A DNA stretch of 64,000 nucleotides from Candidatus Chlorohelix allophototropha (GCF_030389965.1 NZ_CP128399.1:806001-870000), one strand, 5' to 3'. Shown: positions 6,507-16,328, counted from the first letter of the stretch. Numbers and translations are program-made. The notes: generated by a model not told the origin, from the sequence alone.

Positions 6507-9500
6507 ATGGCAGAAAATGAAGAGTTAAAACCGAATATTACTGCCGGACAGGATGCAAACAAGAACATCAAGCCTGTTAGTTCTCCTGCCTTTGCTTCTA
6601 ACGCCTCATTTTCGATTGCGCGACGCTTCGGCTATTATGATGCCTTATCCTCGCGCTGGTTAAATATCCCCCCCACTGCTCGTATGGGAAATTCTATCGT
6701 AGCGCGTTATAGCGTTTTTCCGCTTCCGTTTGATGCGCTTGGACGTGGTTTGCTGAGTGTGCGGCAGCGAAAAACTGCACCTCTCGCGCAAGTGCAACGC
6801 AACGTGAGCAATTTATCACCAGCTAAACCTACTTCTTACAATCTAGCGGAGGCTCAGCCGGAATATGAGTTTGAAGAGTTCGGCTATGAGAATGTTCAAT
6901 CGGATTTTGACGATACAATAATAGCTAGTGATCCAGAGCCGAGGCAAAATTCAATCAGTTCAGCTTCATCCATTGCCCGTATCCGGGAATTTCAAACACC
7001 GGTACAGCGCAGCCTTGAAGGTTTGGCGCGTAGCCGTGACTGGCGCGGTATGGCAGGGCAAGATGCGTCTGAACTTGAGGGAGCGGTATTCAACTCATCC
7101 GATTCATACTACCTGGATATGGTTCAGGCTTCACGTTCCGGTACACCAGTGCAAGAGGAATCTTTCGTCAGCCCTTCTACTTCATTTAGTGATTCAGGCT
7201 TTAGAACAAGCAGTTTGCCAATACAGCCTATTTTGGTTAGCTCTGCCACTTCTTCACTGCAAAGGTTCGTTGCGCCCGAAACATCGGTTTCTTCTACAGA
7301 ATCGCGCCCAACCGAAGTACCCTCGCCTGCTACTCCAATTCAGAAGCCGACCCATACGGAAAATGAATCGTTATCAGGCTACTCTGAGCCTTTGCCTACC
7401 TCACCGAATCAAGAATCAGGTAGTAGCACTCCAATTATAGCTAGCGGTGAAACGGCTGTTCCTTCCATTCAGGTTGCTCAAGGTGTTTCTGAAATAACCC
7501 AAACCTCTGCGCTTCAAAATATAGTTTCCAGCCCTTCCGAGACGGGCGGTCAATTGAACTCGCGTGTAAGTTCTGAGTCGCTTGCAAGGGCTTATACAAA
7601 TGAGGAACGACCGAGCTATTCCTCGGAATCTACCTTAGCGCCTATGGTCTTTCCGCGAGCGCGCCGGGTTAATCCTGCCACTCACCAGAATTCTTTATCC
7701 AGCCCAAAAGTAATGCGCCAGCTTTCTGAACTGGCTGCCAGCCGTGAGTGGGGCAATACACTGGAATTCGGTGAAGCGCAAGGAATTCCCCCAATTATTG
7801 AGGGTGGCGCTTATACTCCGCCCGAAATGGTACAACGCAATGCTTCTTCTCCTACACAAACGACTCAGGCAGACTCTACGGCAGCCACATCTATTAATCG
7901 CAGCCTTGCCTCCGGTTCGGATTCTAACATTACTAGCGCAACTAACCGACTTACCACTAATCCAGTAACAAGTACCGAATATTCGCAAAATCCTATCTTA
8001 CAAACTAATCTGGGTATTTCATCAAGTCTTGATTCTAAACAAGAGAGTGCCACTACTTCAGCCTTTCAACCGCAACCTAGTCAAATCTCCCGCTCAATAG
8101 AAAACAATAATTTAACCCAGAACGATAATGCTGTTAGTAGAGTAAGTGCCAGTATTTCAAGCCAATTACCAGAAAACTTTCCTGAAGCGAAAGAACTAGA
8201 AGCTATAAAGGAAGTGGCGCAAGAACCTGAAACGACTACCGCCACTTTGACTACAGCATTGCAGGGACAAAGCGCAATAGCCCGCGCAATTCAGAGAGCG
8301 GAAGAGGTTGTTGCAGATGAAGAAAATGATGTTGATAGGTCATATCCCCAATCGGTATCGACAATCGAATCTCCACCGATGGTCTTTCGCAGCCTAGCTA
8401 CGGGAAATCCGCTCACTGTCACAAGCAATGAAAATGGAGAAAGTATTGCGCCTGAAAACCGATTAACGACAAAGGCGCAATCTAATATTTCCGATAACCG
8501 CGCTCCTGCATTGAATGAATTTGAAGAGAGCAATGCCTATGCTCAATCGCCCTCTACCTTGCCTGTTGGAGCGCAGGCTATTAGGCGATTCACCGAAGAG
8601 CGTGCCAATATAGCCGCTTGGGCTGAAAACCTACCGCAAACTATTAATGCCGGATTTGAAACTCCTTCACAGTCTGTAGCTGAAACCTACGGCGCTTCTC
8701 CATCTATAAACCGCGTGTTTGCCGCGCAGGATAAAACTGGGAACGTTATTGACGAAAATGCTACTGCTGTGACTTCAATGAAAAATAATCCTTCTGAAGT
8801 GGCACACACTGTTATGCCAGTGCAAGGTTTAATGTCTTCAACAAACTCGATTCAACGTATTGCTGACCTTGCATCTAACCGCGAGTGGGGAAATGCGTTT
8901 GATTTTGAAGGCTTTAATATTGCCGACTCTCGCCAATCAACCAAATCGCCGGATATGGTTTATCCTACTATTACGCCGAACTTGGCAACTTCCTCTGTTC
9001 AACGTACCGTTGCTGCGACTGTTGCTCCTTCTTCAAACATAGTTGGCAACCCTTTAGTCGCTTCAACTCTTAGGGAATCTGGCATATCGCCAATAGGTAG
9101 TTCAACTACCCCTGCGACTTATCCAACGCCTTCTGGTCAACATTTTGAATCAATTGCGCCAGATCAGGGATTCTTCGGCACTTCCATTTCACGCGCAATT
9201 GAGCGTGCCAAGCAACCAAACCAAGATACTGTTGTAGAGAAAAGCACCTCTGATTTAACTTTCACTACTCCAACTTTCCAACCGATTAGAGAATCTGGAA
9301 TACCTCACACGGTTGGTTCAACTATCCCTGTGACTACCCACACGCCCCCTGGTGTATCCGCTATATCAGGATTGGAATTTTCCCAGACTTCAATTTCGCG
9401 TGCAATGGAACGCACTGCTCAGGCAGACGAATGGGTTGCTGCTACTATAGGCACACCTGATTTAAATTTTAGCATACCACCTCTGATAATGCGTAAAGTG

Positions 9501-10427
9501 GGCGATTTTACACCCACTAGGCAAGACTTTACTACTAACGATAGACCAGATTTTGCAGAATCGGTGCAAGCTTATACCCCCGGTGCATTACCGATAGCCT
9601 TGTCATTTGAAGTGGCTTCTTCCGCCAATGCAAGTTCCTCAATAATGCGCAGCCTACCTGAGACTGATTCCAGCTATGATATAGGGCAGGTTTATCTTAC
9701 TGATATAGCGAGTACTAAAGACATACCGCAACAAACGCTGTTTGAGAACAGGTCTAGAGCGGACGTGCCTTCTTCTACCAATATGTCCCATCTATCCAGT
9801 GTTCAGCCACCAACCTCTCAGACAAGCACTTCTGTTGGTGAAGGACGAAAGGTTCAACCAGAATCGTTGCAGATTGGGAGTGGTTTTACTAATGGTTCAG
9901 GTTTATTCCGTTCAACTTTACTTCCGGCTTCCTCGTCAATAGATAACACCTCTCAGCCTGCCGGAATAGAGCGAATGATAATGCGCCACTTGAATGTGGC
10001 TGCCACTTCAACCGAGTCGGCTTCCGCTGAGGAAGATGTACTAAACTATCCTGCTCGCAATGTTGTTGATCAACACGCTGATATTGAACGTACCGTATTG
10101 CGTCATATCTCGCTCGCTAATGCCTCACAAGCTAGCGGTACACACAGCGAATGGGCTTACCCTTCTAGTGAGCCGGTACATCTGCGTCCAGAACCCGTTA
10201 TGCGCGGTGCTGAAACAGCGGTGGTTTCCTCTGGTATCCAGAGGTTTACGGATGGAATCTCTTCTGAAAGTAACTTCAGCCAGAATTCATCTCAGTTAAG
10301 TGGAAATTCACAGCCACAAGCGGAAGTGGATATTGAAAAAATTACGACAGAAGTGTATCGCAAATTGAAACGCGACATGCAAATTGAACGCGAACGCTTG
10401 GGTTTGAGAAGCGGTTTAATGAGATAG
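6507..10427 (+). CDS. 1306-residue Ser/Thr-rich repeat protein of the eCIS locus
   Basis: I recognise no catalytic domain. The N-terminus (about residues 30-80) looks folded and ends in YSVFPLPFDALGRGLLSVRQ. A very long Ser/Thr/Pro/Gln-rich low-complexity stretch follows, and the protein closes in a charged helix (DIEKITTEVYRKLKRDMQIE, then RERLGL). Family knowledge from memory: variable proteins with a similar closing helix sit just before the LysM gene in related eCIS loci. The disordered part holds roughly 20 spaced copies of a short [SV]-[IVL]-x-R motif, e.g. SIARIREF, SLQRFV, SINRSL, SISRAIERA, SISRAMERT, GIERMIMRH, DIERTVLRH. A longer form, LA-S-RxW, occurs three times (near nt 7020, 7735 and 8870). 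There is no strong ribosome site, so it is probably coupled to the previous gene. The role is unknown; an assembly scaffold or lumen protein is possible. Confidence 0.7.
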   Translation: MAENEELKPNITAGQDANKNIKPVSSPAFASNASFSIARRFGYYDALSSRWLNIPPTARMGNSIVARYSVFPLPFDALGRGLLSVRQRKTAPLAQVQRNVSNLSPAKPTSYNLAEAQPEYEFEEFGYENVQSDFDDTIIASDPEPRQNSISSASSIARIREFQTPVQRSLEGLARSRDWRGMAGQDASELEGAVFNSSDSYYLDMVQASRSGTPVQEESFVSPSTSFSDSGFRTSSLPIQPILVSSATSSLQRFVAPETSVSSTESRPTEVPSPATPIQKPTHTENESLSGYSEPLPTSPNQESGSSTPIIASGETAVPSIQVAQGVSEITQTSALQNIVSSPSETGGQLNSRVSSESLARAYTNEERPSYSSESTLAPMVFPRARRVNPATHQNSLSSPKVMRQLSELAASREWGNTLEFGEAQGIPPIIEGGAYTPPEMVQRNASSPTQTTQADSTAATSINRSLASGSDSNITSATNRLTTNPVTSTEYSQNPILQTNLGISSSLDSKQESATTSAFQPQPSQISRSIENNNLTQNDNAVSRVSASISSQLPENFPEAKELEAIKEVAQEPETTTATLTTALQGQSAIARAIQRAEEVVADEENDVDRSYPQSVSTIESPPMVFRSLATGNPLTVTSNENGESIAPENRLTTKAQSNISDNRAPALNEFEESNAYAQSPSTLPVGAQAIRRFTEERANIAAWAENLPQTINAGFETPSQSVAETYGASPSINRVFAAQDKTGNVIDENATAVTSMKNNPSEVAHTVMPVQGLMSSTNSIQRIADLASNREWGNAFDFEGFNIADSRQSTKSPDMVYPTITPNLATSSVQRTVAATVAPSSNIVGNPLVASTLRESGISPIGSSTTPATYPTPSGQHFESIAPDQGFFGTSISRAIERAKQPNQDTVVEKSTSDLTFTTPTFQPIRESGIPHTVGSTIPVTTHTPPGVSAISGLEFSQTSISRAMERTAQADEWVAATIGTPDLNFSIPPLIMRKVGDFTPTRQDFTTNDRPDFAESVQAYTPGALPIALSFEVASSANASSSIMRSLPETDSSYDIGQVYLTDIASTKDIPQQTLFENRSRADVPSSTNMSHLSSVQPPTSQTSTSVGEGRKVQPESLQIGSGFTNGSGLFRSTLLPASSSIDNTSQPAGIERMIMRHLNVAATSTESASAEEDVLNYPARNVVDQHADIERTVLRHISLANASQASGTHSEWAYPSSEPVHLRPEPVMRGAETAVVSSGIQRFTDGISSESNFSQNSSQLSGNSQPQAEVDIEKITTEVYRKLKRDMQIERERLGLRSGLMR

Positions 10428-10449
10428 AGCAGTAAACGGGGAAAATAGT

Positions 10450-11136
10450 ATGTCACAGAATAATATCACCGGGGGTTTACCCAAAGATAAAAAAGCAGTT
10501 ATTGTCATTAAGAAAAAGAGCGTACCTGAAAAGCGTCTGACATGCCACTTCAACCCGACCGATTATACTATTTCGCGCGATGTAACTTGGCAATTTAAAT
10601 CAGTACTTGGCAAAGATGTGCCGGTAGCTGATTTTCAAGGGGGCGGCTCTAACAAATTAACCTTAAAACTGCTTTTCGATACCACTATGGAAGCGGGCGC
10701 ACCTAAAGATGTACGTACTGACACCAAACACCTATGGGATGCCGCTTATATAGATACAGGCAGCAAGGATGCCGTAACCAATAAGGGCGAACCGCCTCAT
10801 ATCCTATTCATTTGGGGTACCACCTGGTCGTTTGAAGCAATTATTACCAATATCAGCCAAGAATTCACCCTTTTCAGCGATAGTGGAATACCCTTGCGTT
10901 CCAATGTAACCTTGAGCATGACGCAAGTGGTAGATGACCGTAACTTTGGACGGCAAAACCCTACCAGTGGGGGTATTCAGGGCAAAATCCATGTAGTGCG
11001 CGAAGGCGACCGCCTTGATTTGATTGCCAACCAGTATTACAGCAAACCGATGAAATGGCGTGATATTGCGGATTATAACAATATTGATAATCCTCGCTTA
11101 ATAAAGCCGGGTATGCGTCTGGTAATACCTGAATAA
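10450..11136 (+). CDS. LysM-containing tube-baseplate adaptor (Pvc7-like)
   Basis: This 228-residue protein has an N-terminal beta-rich adaptor domain (CHFNPTDYTISRDVTWQFKS, then GGGSNKLTLKLLFDTTME) and a C-terminal LysM module (about residues 180-227: VVREGDRLDLIANQYY, then NIDNPRLIKPGMRLVIP). Family knowledge: proteins of this layout (T4 gp53-like, Pvc7/Afp7) connect the tube initiator and spike to the baseplate wedges. In this setting LysM is a structural element rather than a cell-wall hydrolase part. The gene sits directly before the spike gene, as expected. Confidence 0.87.
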   Translation: MSQNNITGGLPKDKKAVIVIKKKSVPEKRLTCHFNPTDYTISRDVTWQFKSVLGKDVPVADFQGGGSNKLTLKLLFDTTMEAGAPKDVRTDTKHLWDAAYIDTGSKDAVTNKGEPPHILFIWGTTWSFEAIITNISQEFTLFSDSGIPLRSNVTLSMTQVVDDRNFGRQNPTSGGIQGKIHVVREGDRLDLIANQYYSKPMKWRDIADYNNIDNPRLIKPGMRLVIPE

Positions 11137-11164
11137 GCTCTTAGAATCAAGTGAGGTTAAGGTA

Positions 11165-12940
11165 GTGACAACTGAGCAGAAATTAAATAATCAAAAAACC
11201 ATTGCTTCTTGTCATATAAAAATCGGTGGTAGCCCGGTTAGCTCCGAGATTATGGATTCTATAATGTCGATTGAAGTGAACCAGACCTTGTATCTTCCGT
11301 CTATGTTCACGATTAGGCTGCATAACGATAACTTAGCGTGGACTGACAACGCAAAGTTCAAGATAGGCAATGATGTTGTGATTTCGATGGGTTATGGCAC
11401 TGCTACTGAAGTTATGAGTGGGGAAATAACTGCAATTGAACTAGAATCTTCAATTTCCAGCTTACCCGTTCTGACGATACAGGGCTATGATAAACTACAC
11501 CGCATGCAGCGAGGACGCTTCACTCGCACTTTTAATAACTCTAAGGATAGCGACCTTGTATCTAGGCTTGCTTCCGAAAAGGGTTTATCTGCTTCAGCTT
11601 CCGATACCAGCATCGTTCACCCCTATATTCTTCAAAATAATGAATCCAACTTGGAATTTTTGCAAAGACGCGCCAAACGGATTGGGATGGAGCTATTTTT
11701 TCAAGATGGCAAGCTAAATATGCGTAAGCATGTACAGGGAAGCAAGGTAGCTACCTTATCCTATGGTGAGGATTTACTTACTTTAAATGCCAGAATTAGC
11801 TATGTAGATAATGTTACTGAGGTTCTGGTGCGGGGTTGGGATGTAAAGAAGAAAGAAGCCATTGTAGGTAAATCCACATCAGCTACAGGTTATTCTTCAC
11901 TCACTTCCAACAATGAGTCTTCGGCAAAAAAGGCTTTTGGCACAACTAAGACCGCTGCTGTTTTCAGCCCGGTTATGAGTCAGAGTGAAGCCGATAAGGT
12001 GGCAGAGGCTATCTTTGAGGAGCTTTCAGGCAGGATTATGCAGGTGGATGGGAGCGTTTTAGGTAATCCTACACTTCTACCAGGAAAATGTATTGAACTC
12101 GCCAAGATTAGTACCACCTTTAGCGGGACTTATTATTTAACCTCTTGTATCCATCGCTATGGAATTGAGGGCTATATCACCGAATTTGCAGCAAGTGGCA
12201 AACAAGCTAACACCTTTGCCGAGCAAGTTGGTGGTGGCGAGAACCATTGGGAATTATCACGCGGGGTTGTAATCGGGATCGTGACGAATCTAAATGACCC
12301 GGATAACTTGGGTCGCGTAAAGATAAAATTCCCGTGGTTACCACAGGCTGACGGTCAGGATATAGAAAGTAATTGGGCAAGAGTAGCAATGCCAATGGCA
12401 GGCAATAATAGGGGCTTCTTCTTTATGCCCGAAGTAAATGATGAGGTTCTGGTAGCTTTTGAGCAGGGCGATTTACAGCATCCCTATATTATCGGCGCAC
12501 TCTGGAACGGTAAGGATGCACCACCAGAACTAAGCCAAGCGCTTTCTAGTGGCGTGGTAAAGCAACGACTGATTAAATCCAAAAGCGGACATATTATCAC
12601 GCTAGACGAAAGCGATGATAAGCCTAAAATCAGCATTGTGGACAAAACCGGTAGCAATAAGATTATTATCGACTCGCAAAACAACACTATCACTATAGAG
12701 TCGAAAGATAAAATCAGCATAACTTCTACTACCAAAGACATAGAACTTAAGGCTGCCGCCGGGAAAGTGACCTTGGATGCAAAAGAGATTGAAATCAAAA
12801 GTAGCACTAATACGAAAATATCCGCTACTGCCAAGATGGAAGTACAAGGTTTGAATCTGGAAATGAAAGCTTCTGCCTCCGCCAAGATAGATGGCGGCGG
12901 TATGACTGAAATCAAGGGCGGATTAATCAAGCTAAATTAG
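11165..12940 (+). CDS. VgrG-like spike protein (gp27/gp5-like, Pvc8)
   Basis: This 591-residue protein has three recognisable parts. The gp27-like hub spans about residues 1-345. A gp5 OB-fold follows (about 365-450, with GIVTNLNDPDNLGRVKIKFP and DEVLVAFEQGDLQHPYIIGA). A C-terminal strand-rich stretch ends it (alternating SITSTTKDIELKAAAGKVTL, KEIEIKSS, KMEVQG), typical of the trimeric spike helix. It forms the puncturing spike at the tube tip. Translation starts at GTG 11165 after GAGGTTAAGG. No extension beyond the spike helix is present, so it carries no fused effector. Confidence 0.93.
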   Translation: MTTEQKLNNQKTIASCHIKIGGSPVSSEIMDSIMSIEVNQTLYLPSMFTIRLHNDNLAWTDNAKFKIGNDVVISMGYGTATEVMSGEITAIELESSISSLPVLTIQGYDKLHRMQRGRFTRTFNNSKDSDLVSRLASEKGLSASASDTSIVHPYILQNNESNLEFLQRRAKRIGMELFFQDGKLNMRKHVQGSKVATLSYGEDLLTLNARISYVDNVTEVLVRGWDVKKKEAIVGKSTSATGYSSLTSNNESSAKKAFGTTKTAAVFSPVMSQSEADKVAEAIFEELSGRIMQVDGSVLGNPTLLPGKCIELAKISTTFSGTYYLTSCIHRYGIEGYITEFAASGKQANTFAEQVGGGENHWELSRGVVIGIVTNLNDPDNLGRVKIKFPWLPQADGQDIESNWARVAMPMAGNNRGFFFMPEVNDEVLVAFEQGDLQHPYIIGALWNGKDAPPELSQALSSGVVKQRLIKSKSGHIITLDESDDKPKISIVDKTGSNKIIIDSQNNTITIESKDKISITSTTKDIELKAAAGKVTLDAKEIEIKSSTNTKISATAKMEVQGLNLEMKASASAKIDGGGMTEIKGGLIKLN

Positions 12941-12953
12941 GAGGTAAAAATAG

Positions 12954-13358
12954 ATGCCACCAGCCGCAACTATGGGAGATAAAGCTAATGGACTATGCAC
13001 CCATATTATTATGGTTCCAGCTCCTCCCGCTCCACCAGTACCGACACCAATTCCGCACCCGTTCGTTGGTACTATAATGGGCGGGTGCAGCACCAATGTC
13101 CTTATAGGGGGCAAGCCTGCTGCGATTATGGGCGCAACTGTACAAAATCTCCCGCCACATGTGCCGCTAGGTCCGGGTCCTTTTGGTCCGCCGCCACCGA
13201 CCAATTCTGGCACAGTGATTAAGGGTAGCGCAACTGTGTTGATAAATAATAAACCGGCGGTGCGTGCCGGGGATACTTCAACTATTTGTGCCACCAGCGC
13301 AGTTCCCGGCACTGCAGTAATTGTCGGCACTGCTATGACTGTTCAAATCGGAGGCTGA
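12954..13358 (+). CDS. PAAR-domain spike tip protein
   Basis: This 134-residue protein is rich in Gly, Pro and small residues. It opens with the PAAR signature (MPPAATMGDKANG) and has further PAAR-like strands (GGKPAAIMGATVQNLPPH, VLINNKPAVRAGDTSTIC). Family knowledge: PAAR proteins cap the VgrG spike with a sharp metal-stabilised tip; His and Cys residues here could supply ligands. A proline-rich segment (about residues 22-37) is inserted in an early loop. It starts 13 bases after the spike gene. No effector domain is fused. Confidence 0.9.
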   Translation: MPPAATMGDKANGLCTHIIMVPAPPAPPVPTPIPHPFVGTIMGGCSTNVLIGGKPAAIMGATVQNLPPHVPLGPGPFGPPPPTNSGTVIKGSATVLINNKPAVRAGDTSTICATSAVPGTAVIVGTAMTVQIGG

Positions 13359-13359
13359 C

Positions 13360-13791
13360 TTGGATAGAGACGGTCTTACTGAACTAGGATTTATCGGCTC
13401 GGGCTGGACTTTCATTCCCGATAAAGGTACAGGCGTGAATGGCGATGGCGGGATTTCTCTATCCAGCGGAGACCGCGACATTGCCAAATCAATCTTTCTG
13501 ATTTTAAGTACCGCGCCGGGTGAAAGGGTAATGCGTCCTGAGTTCGGTTGCGGCATTCACGATTTGGTGTTTGCCTCACCCGGTCCGCAAGTTTTCGGAC
13601 TCATTTCTTACTATGTTACTCAGGCGTTAGGGCGTTGGGAGCCACGTATTGACGTTGAGAATGTTGATACAACGGTGGATGAGCGCAACCCTGAACGGCT
13701 TATCATCAATATATTTTATACTGTTCGCCAGACCAATAATGAACGCAATCTGGTTTATCCGTTCTATGTTATACCGCGAGGAGAGGAATAA
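13360..13791 (+). CDS. baseplate wedge protein, gp25-like
   Basis: This 143-residue protein has the gp25/W family core: SSGDRDIAKSIFLILSTAPG, then ERVMRPEFGCGIHDLVF and WEPRIDVENVD. gp25-like proteins nucleate sheath assembly at the baseplate and contain a lysozyme-like fold without activity. The start is TTG at 13360, one base after the PAAR stop codon and behind a CGGAGG ribosome site. The coupling implies equal dosage with the tip protein. Confidence 0.9.
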   Translation: MDRDGLTELGFIGSGWTFIPDKGTGVNGDGGISLSSGDRDIAKSIFLILSTAPGERVMRPEFGCGIHDLVFASPGPQVFGLISYYVTQALGRWEPRIDVENVDTTVDERNPERLIINIFYTVRQTNNERNLVYPFYVIPRGEE

Positions 13792-13797
13792 GAAAGA

Positions 13798-15852
13798 ATG
13801 TCTCTGCCGCAAATAAAACTGGACGAACGCACTTTCCAAGATTTAGTGGATGAGGCAAAATTGCGTATACCGCGCTATTGCCCAGAATGGACTAACCATA
13901 ATGTAAGCGACCCCGGCGTAACGCTGATTGAGCTTTTCGCTTATATGGTTGACCAGTTGTTATATCAGATTAATCGTGTGCCGGAAAAAAATTACCGCTC
14001 TTTTCTGGATATGATCGGCGTGAAATTAGCCCCGCCCAATCCGGCGCGAACTGAGGTTACTTTCCGACTTTCCGCGCCCCAACCCGGTGCGGTTATTATT
14101 CCAAAATATACCGAAGTATCGACAGTACGCACCGAAACCAATGAAGCGCGGATTTTTACCACCGAGAAAGATTTGCAGATTGTTCCGCCTTCTTTGAAAT
14201 ATGTGTTGACCACCGCCAATTCGCAAACTTTTTCAGACCGCAGCAAAATGACTCTAGATAAGTTACCCAATCCGGTGGCAGTGTTTCAAGATGAGCCGCA
14301 ACCCGGTAATGCTTTTTACTTGGGTTTTAGCCAGAATATCTCCAGCAATACGCTGGTGGTAGGGTTGGATTGTGAAAAAATCGGGGTGGGCATTAACCCT
14401 GATGATGCTCCTCTAATTTGGGAATACTGGGACGAGCGCGAGGGTGATTGGCGTTCGCTGGAATTGATGCGCGATACCACTGGCGGTTTAACCGTGCCAT
14501 TTGCAGAGGTTGAGTTGGCAATACCCTCTACCGCCGGACAACATGAGATTGAATTGGTCAGCGGTTCGGGCGACCCGTTGATCGCATGGTGGCTGCGCTG
14601 CCGTTATCGCGAACTTAGCAAAGGACAACCGGATTATAATAAATCCCCGGTGATACGCAAATTCAGCGCGTATACAATCGGTGGCACAGTCCCGGTCATG
14701 CATTGCCAGATAATCCGCATGGAAGAATTGGGACGCTCTAGCGGAGAATCTGGGCAGCGTTTCCGCCTGCGCAATACTCCGGTATTGGCATTGAATCATG
14801 CCGAGAATGAAACCATAATGATTGAGTATCTGGATGAACGCGCCCCGGAAATCTGGAAGCATGTGCCGGATTTCTCAGAGTCGGATGCCAAATCCAAAAA
14901 TTTTACCTGTGACCCGGTGACGGGGGAAGTAGCTTTTGGTCCTGCTATTCGCAATCCGCGGGGCGAAATCGAGCAGCGCGGCGCAATTCCGCCCTTCGAT
15001 ACACGAATTAATATGATAGCCTACCGCAACGGGGGTGGAATAGAGGGTAATGTTGGCAGCCAAACCCTGACTGTTCTGAAAAGCTCGATTGCCTATGTAG
15101 ATAGCGTAAATAATCGTCGCCCTGCTACGGGAGGAACTAGCGCTGAATCTTTGGAGCATGCTTTACAGCGCGGACCTCGCACCCTACGCGCCCGCAATCG
15201 GGCAGTTACCGCAGAAGATTTCGAGGTTCTGACGCGAGAAGCTACCAGCGGGGTAGCGCGGGTACGCTGCCTTACTCCCAGTTCAAACGGCAATGGCAAT
15301 GGTAACGGCAACGGAGAGTATGAGCGGATTGACCCCGGAACGGTGATATTGCTGGTTGTACCGGAAATTGACCCAGAATTACGTGAATTGCGCCCGGAAC
15401 ATTTAAACATCCCCAATTTTATGCGTACCGATATTCTGGATTATTTGGATGAGCGACGCTTGATTACTACTCAGGTTCAATTGGCTATACCTAAATATCA
15501 GTGGGTTACGGTTCAAACTAGAATCAAATCTACCAACTCGTTTGCCAATGAGCGCATCAAACGTGAAGCGGAACGTCGTTTATATCGCTTTATTCGTCCT
15601 GTTCATGGAGGACCTGACCCTTCGATGCGCTACGAGACACCAGGTGAAGGCTGGCCCTTTGGGCGGATACTCTATTTATCCGAAATCTTTCCCATACTAC
15701 AAACCATTGATGGAGTTGAATTTGTAGAACGCATACAACTTTTCCCGGTGACAGATATTTCGCGTGGGCAAGCCGGGAATCCGGTAAATGAAATAAATCC
15801 CGGTGCGCGGGGGTTATTATGTTCGTACCGTCATCAGATTGTATTTATTTAA
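13798..15852 (+). CDS. baseplate wedge protein J/gp47-like
   Basis: This 684-residue baseplate J family protein begins with a typical eCIS gp6-like N-terminus (LDERTFQDLVDEAKLRIPRY, then CPEWTNHNVSDPGVTLIELF). It contains the J core (RALRARNRAVTAEDFE-like segment THE RTLRARNRAVTAEDFEVLTR at about residues 460-480) and the end FGRILYLSEIFPILQTIDGV. Family knowledge: this is the main wedge component linking hub to sheath. A Gly-Asn dipeptide run (about nt 15289-15318) forms a flexible linker after the J core. The gene lies six bases after gp25, the standard order. Confidence 0.92.
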   Translation: MSLPQIKLDERTFQDLVDEAKLRIPRYCPEWTNHNVSDPGVTLIELFAYMVDQLLYQINRVPEKNYRSFLDMIGVKLAPPNPARTEVTFRLSAPQPGAVIIPKYTEVSTVRTETNEARIFTTEKDLQIVPPSLKYVLTTANSQTFSDRSKMTLDKLPNPVAVFQDEPQPGNAFYLGFSQNISSNTLVVGLDCEKIGVGINPDDAPLIWEYWDEREGDWRSLELMRDTTGGLTVPFAEVELAIPSTAGQHEIELVSGSGDPLIAWWLRCRYRELSKGQPDYNKSPVIRKFSAYTIGGTVPVMHCQIIRMEELGRSSGESGQRFRLRNTPVLALNHAENETIMIEYLDERAPEIWKHVPDFSESDAKSKNFTCDPVTGEVAFGPAIRNPRGEIEQRGAIPPFDTRINMIAYRNGGGIEGNVGSQTLTVLKSSIAYVDSVNNRRPATGGTSAESLEHALQRGPRTLRARNRAVTAEDFEVLTREATSGVARVRCLTPSSNGNGNGNGNGEYERIDPGTVILLVVPEIDPELRELRPEHLNIPNFMRTDILDYLDERRLITTQVQLAIPKYQWVTVQTRIKSTNSFANERIKREAERRLYRFIRPVHGGPDPSMRYETPGEGWPFGRILYLSEIFPILQTIDGVEFVERIQLFPVTDISRGQAGNPVNEINPGARGLLCSYRHQIVFI

Positions 15853-16320
15853 ATGGATACGACTATGCCTAAACCTTCACTCTTTGCCATAGCGCTCGAA
15901 TTTTTCAATAGCCTAGACTGGCATTATGAGATTGCCGGAGATGGTACTGCCTTGAAAGTGAATTTTGAAGGGGAGAATGGCGAATGGCAGTGCTATGCTG
16001 ACATCAAGGAAGACGAAGAACAGTTTGTCTTTTACTCGGTTTGCCCGGAAACAACCCTGCGCGAACATCGCTCGGTTATGGCAGAGTTTCTGACACGCGC
16101 AAACTACGGGATAATTATCGGCAATTTCGAGATGGATTTCGAGGATGGGCAAATCAGTTATAAAACCAGTATAGATGTCGAAGGTGCGAGCCTCACAACC
16201 GCGCTATTGCAACGTTTGGTTGAATCGAATCTTGACATGATGGATTTGTTCTTACCGGGCATCAGAGCAATTAATCAAGGGAAAATGACCCCTGCCGAAG
16301 CTTTAGCAAAGATTGGGTAG
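15853..16320 (+). CDS. YbjN-like protein inside the baseplate operon
   Basis: This 155-residue protein resembles the YbjN family: FNSLDWHYEIAGDGTALKVN, FVFYSVCPETTLREHRSVMA, EFLTRANYGIIIGNFEMDFE and DGQISYKTSIDVEG. Family knowledge: YbjN proteins have a fold reminiscent of type III secretion chaperones and lack a known enzyme activity. The ATG abuts the gp47 stop codon (TAAATG), and the tail protein I gene begins 8 bases after its end, so it is a true operon member. I infer a chaperone or adaptor role for a baseplate part or cargo. An alternative start is the ATG at 15865. Confidence 0.75.
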   Translation: MDTTMPKPSLFAIALEFFNSLDWHYEIAGDGTALKVNFEGENGEWQCYADIKEDEEQFVFYSVCPETTLREHRSVMAEFLTRANYGIIIGNFEMDFEDGQISYKTSIDVEGASLTTALLQRLVESNLDMMDLFLPGIRAINQGKMTPAEALAKIG

Positions 16321-16328
16321 AAAGAGAA

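Noticed and set aside
6928-7440. 170-residue + ORF inside the repeat protein gene
   Set aside because: Out of frame with the 1306-residue ORF; its composition follows from the Ser/Thr codons of the real frame.
6507-10427. Calling the 1306-residue protein a tape measure
   Set aside because: Tape measures are mainly long helical coiled coils. This protein is Ser/Thr/Pro-rich and disordered, and only its last helix resembles conserved eCIS sequence.
15289-15318. Gly-Asn codon repeat as a mobile or CRISPR-like repeat
   Set aside because: It is in frame in the gp47-like gene and simply encodes a flexible linker.
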